64,000 nt of DNA. Source: Tubulanus polymorphus (taxonomy: Eukaryota; Nemertea; Palaeonemertea; Tubulaniformes; Tubulanidae). The DNA lies in contig NC_134029.1 in the NCBI RefSeq assembly GCF_964204645.1, forward strand, positions 1,025,501 to 1,089,500, given 5' to 3'. The translations under genes were made by a program, and so were the position numbers. The notes under the pieces are model-generated. The model had not been told where the DNA came from. It made no database searches and saw only the letters and a program-made list of their open reading frames with translations. Shown here piece by piece: positions 32,429-44,400 of this stretch (its first letter is position 1; each line of letters begins with the position of its first letter).

Positions 32429-35400
32429 GTTTACATCAGTCTCATCGATAAGATTGTGGACCAAGTTCCCCAGTTCTAGATCCAGTTGCACAGCTCTGAG
32501 TTAAAATCTGATTAAACATTTGGAAATGAACTCATTTCAAATCAGAGCTAACTCAAACTCAGGATCCAGTTATACAGTTGTCTGATTCATTCTGGTTGAA
32601 ATCAGTTCATTTCCGATGTTTTAAACGTAAATTCAAGGATTACTATGGAACTGGATTCAGAACTGTGGACTAACACTGGGTCTTGAACAATAGAACTCAT
32701 CATTTTATGTTTCAATTCGCCGAAATTTAACCACCATCGGAAAATCATTTCTGAAATGTTTGTTTATAGATATCTACGGAGTGTGATCAACAATATGACG
32801 ATGCATTTTCATTGCAAGATGTTTCTGAAGAAGATTGTTATAATTTTAATTACATCGCCGGTTGTGTTCCGTTCATCAAAAACATGATTCTCGATGTAAA
32901 TATTGATGAAGATAATTTTCTCTAATGACTTAAAATCTATTAACATTTTTCGCTTAAAGATGTTTTTTTCCTTATTCAGTTACAATCGGGAAAATCATTG
33001 CTAGCAATGGAAGCTCATAAAGTGAATGCTGTAAGTAGTGATGATACTTGGAAATTGTCTCGTTGATTTTAGAATTTATTTGCGAGATTTTAGAATCTGA
33101 ATTTCTTTGTGTATCTTAGGGATTGAATCAGATAGTTCAGTTTCTTTACGTGAACGGGATTCCGGAGAAAAAACGTCAGAAATTGTTAAGAAATCTACGA
33201 GTTTTAGATTTGCTGATGGAAATACTGAAATTTCCTTTGCGTAATAAACGAGATCGAGTTTATTTGACGCCGATATTTCTGAACGCGTACGACGTATTAC
33301 ATACCTACATGGCCGGAAGTAGCCGCAAGAACGCTCTTTATATGGCTAAATATATGGGTTTCTTCTACACACAATTGCACCAGCGCGTAAGTCATCACAA
33401 ATACTCCTCTCGAAGTTGACCGATAAACTGGATCCAGTTCAACAGTTACATCTCAATCAGAGTAACAACTGTGGAACTGGGACCTGACGTATTCTCAATG
33501 AAGAAGATGATTAATTAGCAATCTCAGCATCGATGATATTAGAAATTAGTTTATCTGACAGTTTTGAGATTTATCTAAATCCCTTCTTCAGAAAGATAGA
33601 TAAACTTTGAAACATCGCCATTATGGGATCGGTCATCAACTCTCATCAGGGTTCATTAACGGGAAAGAAAAATTCATAATGAACGAAAGAGATGAACGGA
33701 CGTGTATTAATTTTCAGGGGCAGATCGGGTTGAACGTCGCTCAGATGATAATGGAATTGATCAAAGACAATAGAAAAGTCGTGGATCGACTCGGTCAAAC
33801 AGATATCGATATATTTGTGTCGCTTCTCAAGAAACATAAGGTGAATTTACATTTAAAAATCTGATAGTTAACCTGGTATCGTCGAACAAAATGTATCAGG
33901 TCAACTGATGCTCCCACATTTAGATCATAGGCCGTTTCAGATGAACTTGTAAAGTCAATGGAGAAATAAAGATGCTAACCTCCTCAATAGTACAAGATCT
34001 TAACACTGTCACTTGTTCTTCTGTGCTATATTGAATAAGTTTGAATTTTAATAACGGATATTTCTAGAATTATCGCTATTTGGATATGTTGAATGTACTG
34101 TGTGTTTGTGACGGAGTTGCGCTGCCTCATAATCAGAATTACATCGCTGATAAATGGCTGTCTGGTGACTTGGTAAATATACTTAATAAACCTATAAAAT
34201 ACTCTATATTTTGATAGATAATTTACTCTCTAAACTCTTGCGTTTTTCAAGTCTGGTTTATTCCTCACTGATTCTGGTTTAAACATTTGTCGTGAGACAA
34301 GAAGAGACATTATATACATTTCAACTAATGTCGGTAAAACCTGGAATCTTCTCTCGGAATTCTGTGATGTAAGTTCGCATTCACTAAAATACTTTCAGAA
34401 CAATTTCTGAAATGAAAATCTTAACAAATATTAATGATATTTTACAGAGAACGAATGTAATTTATTGTGAAGAAGAATATGAATTTCTAGTTCATCAGCT
34501 TCATTTACTAGTGAAACTCTGTTATGTAAGTTTTCTCTGGTTACTCTCAGTCTTAAAAACTTGATGGCACCAGAAAGTCTGATATATCTAATGAATATTT
34601 CATTTGTTCCAGAGGTTCCGTTGTAACTGTTTTATTTTGTGAAGCTGATTAAATGTTATGTTATTGTGTATAATAGGGCGGTAATCAGTACGTGATACAG
34701 AAAGTGACACAAGAAATGAAATTACTAACTTGGGAACAGGTTTTCTATTCGATGCGTTCTCCGTGTTTAACCGAGGCTTTACGTGCACAGTATTGCAGTC
34801 TGATGATTGGTTAGTATAATCTCTCATTCCGGCTTCCTGAAACCTGAAATAGTAAAATAACTAAAGCTGCACTTACGCATTTATCGGTTCAAATTAGTTC
34901 ATCATCGACGCTCAAATGATAACATTTTAACTGATACTTGGAACTGGATCCAGTTTTACTGTTGGTTGAGTTTGAGTATTGATTGTTGATATTAGTTCAT
35001 TTTCAATGTTTTAACTTCATATAATTCTAATCGGGAACTGTTGAACTGGATCCTGATGTGTTGCATATATTTGTAGGTTTGTTCATTGATGTGGGATTAA
35101 CAAGAAAAATGACCGATCATATCAGTTTAACATTTATCTATGATGAAGTGGATAATGTTGGATTCATGAACAGATTCATTGATATGGTAAGAAAAGAGTC
35201 GCCTGCCTGAGCTAGTTTCACACCCCTCAGCCATCAAACTGGTCATTATTCGATTTTACATGCCTATAACTGTTATATCAAACCCTGACCATCCCTTCAT
35301 AGTCGTGGAACAAACCTATTGCACACAAACACATGTCTCACACAAGATTCTATCATATAGATATTATTAATTTGAAGATTAACTATAATTTCAGGCTCGA

Positions 35401-38400
35401 AAGGAACTCGCTGATTTGTTCCCGGAATTAAAAGAATGGATAACTGGATTTCTAATTGATAATCAAGGATTGGTGGCTTCCAATCCCGAACACAACCAGC
35501 TCATTGCTCAAGTATTACGCCTGGTCCAGTATCTCATCGAGTACGGCTACTACGGCGATATGAATGACGTCAGAATGTTGTTACACCCGTTGTTGAATTT
35601 GTTGGACGGTCGTCAGGATAAACCTGTGCCGTTTACTAGATCTAAAGGACTTTCAGAGGATGAACTTCAACTGTTGGTTCATTATCAGCAAACTGCCAGA
35701 TATGAGCAATCGTTAGAGACTAAAGCAATAGTAGATGTGAAATTACAGTGAGTGAACAATATAATCATGATTCATAGAGATTTAATTTATTCACTTTCGA
35801 AATGGATTTACGATCTTTTTCAGAGCGATGGAAGTGATGGATCTTCTGTTAACCTATCAACATCATTCTGCATTAGAGGTGAGTTTAGAATCAGGAATTC
35901 CGTGGTCATTTTATAGATGACACTTTCAACACCAGGAACCCAATTTTCGGTGCTCAAATACTATTTGACTGTAGAGTTAAAATATTGGACCGGATCCTGG
36001 TTTTTACCCAATTATAAACACTGAGTATAAAGTGGCTCCAGGGGTATTGTTTAAGAGTCTGTTAATTACCCAGTATTAAACCAGAGAGATTGTGTTTTTC
36101 ATTTTTTAGGGATTCACATCATTATTCAAATCGGTAGAAAGACGAACTCAAATGAAACGTAATCACAGTTCATTGACTCCAATGTTGTACGAGACATTTC
36201 AGATGAAAAATGATATGATGTAAGTATAAAGTGAATTGATATTACATGTTCTCTCTCTATCTGTGTTTGTGTCACTGACTTCTCTTGAAGGCTCTGCAAA
36301 AAAGCGGCCCGAAAAGTTGAAGAGATATTTGAAAGAGTGACGTATTTTGATACGGGACAAATCACTGAGATATTGATGGTAAGTAATATGCGACATTAAC
36401 TGCATTCAATGAAGAGAGTTCTGAATAAGATTATATTTGAATATAATTTCAGGATTTGTCAAACTATAAATATGATCAGATGGTCACAAGATCGATGGCT
36501 CTATTGAACAGATTCTATTGTGGTCGTGCCAACCTATTCAAACGAGCTGTGCGCAGTCAGGTATTTATAATACAGCATTCAGTTCCACTGTTCATTTTTG
36601 AAACATTGAAATGAACTCATAATTACAACTCTAGGGTGAAAGGTAACTCACAAACCGAGAGTCTGAGAATCTGATAGAATACAGTTTGACTCATAAGTTC
36701 CCGAGACCAATTTGATCATTGCATTTTCCCCTTCATTGGACTGGAATTTTCTAAGTTCTTGATCTTACTAGAAATCAAAGATTCCTATTTACGTATAATA
36801 AAGAAGCTGAGTCCATACCATTTTACCAATATGGCTTTGGGATTCTCTACGTTCTTGACGTTGCTAGAAATCGTAGACTCGTTGGAACAAAAGACCGATA
36901 CTATTTCACTGTGATGTTTGTATAGGTGCTATTCACTGAGAAGTCTTGTAAAGTTCATCGTGAAGCTCTACTCTATATCCCTCAACTCAGGCGCTTGACT
37001 AAAACACGACTCGAGAATGAACAACTCCAACAGATGGGTGACATGTTCGATAAACTAGCGGAGTAAGTATCAATCAAACTCGAGATGATTTCAAGCAGAA
37101 ATACAGTTTTTCACAGTCAGTCCGATTTGTTTTGCAGTTTTTGTTATTATGAAAATAAGAAGGATCAGCCTCATCCTACTAACCAAACCATTCTGATCAA
37201 TAATGGTAAGTTAAAACAACAGTAACAGATTCTGCTGGGACCAGTTCCACAAACAAGAATTGCATGATAACCTTCCATCATCAATAACATCATTAATGTG
37301 TACCTTTGTGAGACCGGGTACCGACGGGTTAACTGTTTATCCAATGGCTAATGATATGAGATATTTGTAGAATTAATCTCTTTGTATATCGTGTTTTTAT
37401 AGGTATTTTATCTGTGATATTTGATTTGTTGTCTCAACAAACTCATCGCGATCTATCGAAAGACAGCGTCGAATATTGTAATGTGATCAGTAAATGTTTG
37501 CGTTGTTTGATGTTTCTGGCGAGTGGAAATAATCGCGTCCAGAAGCGCATATTTGAACGTCTCGATAGTTTGATCAGTATCGTCGGCGTTGAGCAGGAAC
37601 TATCATTATGTCTGAAACAGGTATCGGAACCGAGGAACCCTCGTTATTCCTAATTCGATTCATTTTCTGCCCTGTGCGTCTCGTCTCGAGTCCAGCGTGA
37701 TTAGGATTAAGTTGTCAGTAAAGAACTTAGAACTTACCTGGGCCAGCTTCATCTGTTAACTCAATATAGTTATCATTTATCAATTAGTTATTGATTTACT
37801 ATCTTTGAGTCTACAGTCAAAATAATCTGAAGGTTTTGAAATATTTTCAGGCATTTGTTGGAAGTGAATCACTATGTTTGAAAGTCAGCACTCAGACGAT
37901 AGAAAAACTCGTTAAAATCGCAGCCGATCAAAGAGAAAAAGCTCCCGGATTATTAGAGTTATTACACGCGTTAGTGAAAGTGGAAGATTTAGATTTACCG
38001 TTAAAACGTAATCAGATGTACGTCATGAAACATATAATGCATAATTATCATCGAGTTGCTTACGTCATCGATCAACCTACAGAAACCAGGTAATAATAAC
38101 TGTTCATTTCTGAACAGATTAAATCCTTTACTGCAGTGTTCTTACAGATATTCACCCAAGCCAAGTCCAAAGATTTTCCGATTAAATCTTTAGGATATCT
38201 TAAGGGAGGGCTGTTTCTTATCAAAAGGTAACTCGTGCCACTCGTCACCAGCAAGAACAACATTACACTGAAAATTCAAATTCCCTGACATTGGACAATA
38301 TAAATGTTGGCCTGGATCCACAGTATTCGGATAAAATTTCAACATTTACAGTGACTATTTTGACTATAGGGTAAAACTTACCAAGAACTGTGGAACTGAG

Positions 38401-41400
38401 TCCAGCCTACTACAAGGTCCTTAGATTAGAAGTTTTGAGTTGAACCCTTGATTATCAATTTTCACTTTTAGAGAGCAGATATTGACAAATGAATACGGAG
38501 CGGCGCATCTCAGATATATGGTATCATTAGTCGATCTTCTCGCAACCTGTGCTGAGGTGAATAACTTCCCAAACAAATATGGGATTGGTCATCAACTCTC
38601 ATCAGGGTTCATTAACGGAAAAGAAAAATTCATTATGAACGAAAGAGATGAACGGACGTGTATTAATTTTCAGGGGCAGATCGGGTTGAACGTCGCTCAG
38701 ATGATAATGCACTAATAGAATCAATGATATACCTCTAAATATTCATCGAGGATTTGTTTTATTTCATGTCAAGGGTGAAAATCGATTCATTGAATCGTTA
38801 TGTCAGAAGTTTATTCGAATTGAAGATCTGTTCTGGGTTTTAAACCACCAAGCCGTCGATAACAATCTGAAGAGTCCGTTTTTACGGTACATGTTATGGG
38901 TTTATATGAACACAGCTGGGAGTATCATAGAAAGTGGAGCTGCAGAACTGCCTCATGAAAGGTACCGAGTTTATTACCCCAAAAAACTAAAACTGAAATT
39001 ACAACTATCTTGAAGGAAATAAGCCACAGTCAAATTCTAAACGAAATACTCATCACAATTTAAAATCATCTCTTTTTGAGAGTCGTCACCATGATAATGA
39101 TCCCAACTACTATGACTTGACTATCTGAATACTATAATGAAGAGTTTTCATTTTTCAGTTCAACCTGGGAATACATGGCGACACTCGTTACTGATATCAA
39201 CTGTTTAACAGTTTTCATCATTGAAAACAAGGATTCAATTGAACATCTATTATCGAAACCTCCTGCAATCAGGTCAGTTTCATAATCATCATCATCGATT
39301 CCTGTGTGAAAAATCAGGCTATTAATCATACGTTTTCACTTTGTTTTATTTCAGTCAAATCGGTAACAATCAGGCTGAGAAAATGAGGTGCAATATGCAT
39401 TATCTGTTTGACGGAGTGATGCCATTCCTTACAGTCAGTATTCAATCTATCAATTGAAGATTTCTTCAGTTCATATATCTGACCATTTCGAGATTTACTT
39501 TAAAATTTCATCGTCAGAGAAACAGCAGTTATTTTTGGATACTGATTCTCTGAAGACAAGATTTAGATAAATCTTGATAATTTCAGAAAAATAGACTGTA
39601 GAAATGATCAAATGTGTGATTGCTAATTATCTTTTACACTGAGAATACATTAGTTTATCTGTTAATGATCAATCTCTCTCCCTTAATCTCTCTCCCTCTT
39701 TCCTGATATATTTTGATGCATCAGTCACATTCAGTACGGTACTGTCTGTCTTTATGGTTTTAGGTTTTCTTCAGAAAGTTCTATTCTATTGATAAAGAGC
39801 TTTACCCGGATGAAGGACCAATAGTTGATAAACTCGCTCATGCATTGATGGTACGAACATTTTTAATAAGCGAAAAAAACAATTCATACTACTATAAAAT
39901 GAGATGTTGTTATGTCTTTTATGGATTTTTGGTTCACTGAACTCACTTAGGATTTACTATAGTTATTTGTTTGTTTACAGGTATTTGCAGAAGCAATTGG
40001 ATTTCTAATCACAAATCCAACACATTTGAGAATCATTATCAGTTGTGCGTTGTCAATAGTTCCACAATCTACTCTTCCTTCAAGGGTAAATCATTATCCG
40101 AACTATCTCGAACACAACTTCTGAAAACCCTTCTATACAGTGTCTTCTTATTTCATGCAGGTTCTGGAGGAGTTCTTGGAGAAGTTTGGAGCCGGAAATT
40201 CAAAACTGAAAGACTCAATTAACGATGCTTTGTACAATGTACGTATGAGGACCACGGTGCTCAAAGTGAAGTTTGTATGACCTCATTCTAATCTTCCTTG
40301 ATTTATTTGATGTTTAGGATTATCGTGAATATTATGCCGAGGAAGAGGAAATGAACGCTAAATTGCACGCGTTTGCTGGTAATTTCCGTGGCGCTTACGG
40401 AGGAGAGAACACAGTGGCGGCTCAACTGAAACATGCTCCGAAATGTGCCCTGAACAGAGGTTAGTAGTTGATCGAGTCTGAAGGCTTTAAATGCTACAAC
40501 CATAACATCGCTTTCTTCTGGTTTCCGTTGACAAATGACTGGCTATAATTCATTTGAAGTAAAAACAATAATACTAAAGAAAAGTTAAGAGTGTATGTTG
40601 ACAGAATACGATCAGGATCAGAATCTAACATGTTAAGACCAGATTATTGAGAAGAAGGATGGTCTATATTTTGACAGAATACACAGAAATAGGTGGTGAT
40701 GAAGAACTGCCTTTAGGAGAAGAATTCCAGAGTTTTGTCCAATGTTTTATCAATCCACAAGCGAAAACACTTGATGAGCAGTATGAGACAGCAGGCAAAT
40801 TACTGCAGCAACTTGTGTACGTATCCCAAAAAACCTCATTCTTGGTTCATGTATATTGCCTACTTCGTGTTTTCAAAGAGGACAACAATTCAAAATTAAC
40901 CATTTTAAGCTTAAACCTTTTCATGAAACTGAACTCTGCAATCTGAACAAATATCTGATGTTTAAACAATGATTTTCTCTTGTGACAATAAGGATCTCAT
41001 TCCTGAATTCACGAAGCACGGAACAGAAACGTTTAGATCAAGAGGAGTTGGATTTACGATGTCTACAATTACTGAGAGCAATGATTCACAACGAGGAACG
41101 AAAACTACCGGATAAATGGGACGAGAACAAGAAATCAACGAAAGAGTAAATATACAGTTTATACATCAAACTCATTACAGAGTCTCAGCAGAAAGTAGTT
41201 GACAATGTGTTTATATTGTTTGTAGACAACTAGAGAGAATAAGAGAACTGCAGGATGTGTTCAATCGAATGGAAGCTTTGTGTAAAGTTCTTCCTCACGT
41301 CGCCAGGCAGAACGATACACTGGTCAGAGAAGTGTTGAGTTTCATCTCGGATATGTTGTTTAATGCCAACAAAGTTTCGCAGGTCGCTAGAATGAAACCT

Positions 41401-44400
41401 TCTCTGTCGGAATGATACCGCATTTAAGCGCTCTCGGTGATCTTAATTTTCATGGTTTGATTTCAGGATTCTTTGTATGATTATTTTATGAGTACAAGAG
41501 AAGAAAATTTCTTCTTCGCAATCAAGAACAGAATGCATATGTCGGCTATAGCCACAAAAGAGAAGTAAGATAAGCGACTCTTCTACGAAAGTTCGTGATA
41601 TTTCTGGTAGATGACGTTGATGTCACTGAAATTCTTTAATTCATAGGCGGGCGCTACTCTCTCAGCATCGGGCGAGGACCGAGGAAAACATGGCCCACGC
41701 AAAGAGTCTCCAAGCGACCATGACAGCGGGCCGAGTCGCCCTGCAGCGATTACAAAACCTCGAAAATACCAAACGAACGAAGCTACTCAGACAAATCAGT
41801 ATCTTCAACAAATCGCCGGATAAAAAACAACCGAAAAAGGGCATCCACTTGCGAAAATTCAAAAAGTCAAACCGCGCCCAGCTGTACGCGGACAGTGAGA
41901 CAGGTTCTAATGGAATGCTCGTATCAAATGGAAAGACGGGAATTGAAAACAGCGCGATGACGCCTGAGGATTCGATAGAGATGACTGCTATTAAAGTTGA
42001 CACTCAGGTATAGCGAAACAGAAACAGCAGATTGATCCAATAGTTTTGCCAGCAATTTACCTTGATATCTATTGAATTTATCTCGCAGGCTCCACCGGCA
42101 GAAGTAGCTACAGCAGCAGCATCATCCAATCAGCCAAAACCAGAAGATGATCAAGATCTACAATACAGAGATGATGGATATATTCAACTGGTATTAAAGG
42201 TTCTAGCAAGAATTTGTGATGGTCAATTTACTCCTATGCAGGTAAGAGAAATGTATGATTAAACACTTTGTTCATCAAATCAGAAATGTTATCCAAGTAT
42301 CGGAAATGTCATCTTAGTTCTTCGCATATTTTCAGGATTATCTTCGAGAACAGCCTGATAACATCAAATCATTCAATCTGATCGCTGAAACTGTACAATA
42401 CATGTGTCAAGTTTATGCGAATATTAACCCGTCAACGATTGACTTGATAAATCAGTTGTTAGAAAGTCTCAATGAATGCGTTAGTGTAAGTATCACTGGA
42501 AATCATCTAGCTGAAAATATCCAACATTTGAAGCTTATCGTGGTTACAGTTTAATGGTTTATTTTTAGGGAAATGAAGAGAACCGAATCGCTATATTTGA
42601 CAATAAGATCGTCGATTATATAAATTTCATCTTGCGAACTGGACAATTTGCGAAGTGCATGCTTCCTAAAGCTCTCGAACTGCTGGAGAATATCGGAAAT
42701 TTATTGATGAGTTTAATCGAAGAAAATCATCCCGACGCATTAGAGATCGCTAAGGTATAATTCAGCTGACATTTCAGCATCTCAGCGTTTCCCCAAGAAC
42801 CATCTCAGTGTCTGATGTACCACAGGATCGTAGAGCCACAGCCCAACCACTTCCAGGGCTGGGTGAACTCAACGATACTTTCATTTACAACGTTTTCATA
42901 TACATTTGATCTGAATTTCAGGAAGTCGCTGATTGTCTGGATAAAGATGCCTTACTGCGGTTTATGAGTGAATGCTATGTGCTTTCAAGGGTATGATCTG
43001 GACTCTTGTCACCTGTAGTCTGTCTGAGCCTCATAGAGCTATTTACAAAGTTGATGAATCAATTCTTTTTTCAGCCTTCAGAAAAATCCAGTTTTGTCAA
43101 AGCCAAGAAACTACGCGAAAAGGCGCTGAAACAAACTAAAAAGTTGTCGAGTTTGAAAAAACCGGTTGTCGATCAACCCGAAGAACTTCCAACGAATAAA
43201 ATCGTTCTTCCGAAGCGAGACGATGAAATCTTAATGCCAGGAATCAGAGAACACCTCGTTACCGTCGGATTCAAATATTTCTTCTTGTTCCGAAGAATAA
43301 CGGATATAGCACCAAAATATAACAAACGAATCAGTAAGTGACAGTCAAACAGTTACCGAGAGAGTTCATTGCTACATCTGAGTTTACCTTATCTATCGAT
43401 ATTTATAGAACTGACAGAACAACAAGCTATTGCTTACAACTTCTTCGATAAAAACTCGATGTCTGTTGAAATATTGAAAGAAGGCCATTTACAACGAATG
43501 CGTTTCCCGGTTGAAAATAAGGTCAGTGAAATTGACACATGCAGCCAGTTTCACGGTTTCAGGGTTTACAAATTTGATTCTGAGAACTGTAAAACTGTGT
43601 TCTGTATTTGACAGAAGTAGATCTAGTGCCCAATGTAATTGATCGATTGTTTGTTGTTGATGTTATAGAACGTATTACGTGATGAAGTGAAGGAGAAATT
43701 AAAGTGGTCCGTCGATAGATCGAGTCCCAGCAGTAAAATACGTGATTTAATGATCTGGTCTAAAGACATCCTGAAAGATATTTACTATCAGAGAAAGGTT
43801 CTATCAAACAAACTGGCATTCTTCTTCATGAAGTTCTGGTAAGAATAAACTTGACATTTACTACCTTTGAGTTTGTTCCTTTTCGCATGAAAAGTAAGAA
43901 TTCAGCTTTCAAAATGTCGAGTTTTAATAATCCATTGCTGGGAATTCAAGGGGAAATTGTAGACCCAGAACATTTACCCTGCCCAAATGCATGCGCTCCT
44001 ATGAGGAAACTGATATCTATCACAAGTCCTATAAGACACATGTCATATAGAAACTATAAGTGTTTTTTGTTAATAGGTTGTTGTGGAATTATATGTGTAT
44101 ATTCATGAGTTTATGCATAAACATAATGATGCTCGTAACGTGGAACGCGAAAGCAACGATTGATGAAACACCGGAGAATGCAACTTCATTACCGGTCGGA
44201 CTTTACGAGTAAGTGGTATATACCTCACTCACACTGCTTAATAGTTCCATGAATCTTGGAGTAATCATGTGATCACTCCAATTAAGCATTATCGACTGAG
44301 ATTTGAAGCAGTTTCACAGTTAACTCACCAACAGAATTCATCTTCCTCACAGAAATCTGATTAACACTGTATGATTTTTTCAGTCCTCGGCCGCTGATAA

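Noticed and set aside
38482-38715. Possible extended exon reading through the donor at 38557 into the copied segment
   Set aside because: It ends in a stop after the copy, whereas splicing 38556 to 38774 continues the channel in phase with conserved sequence.
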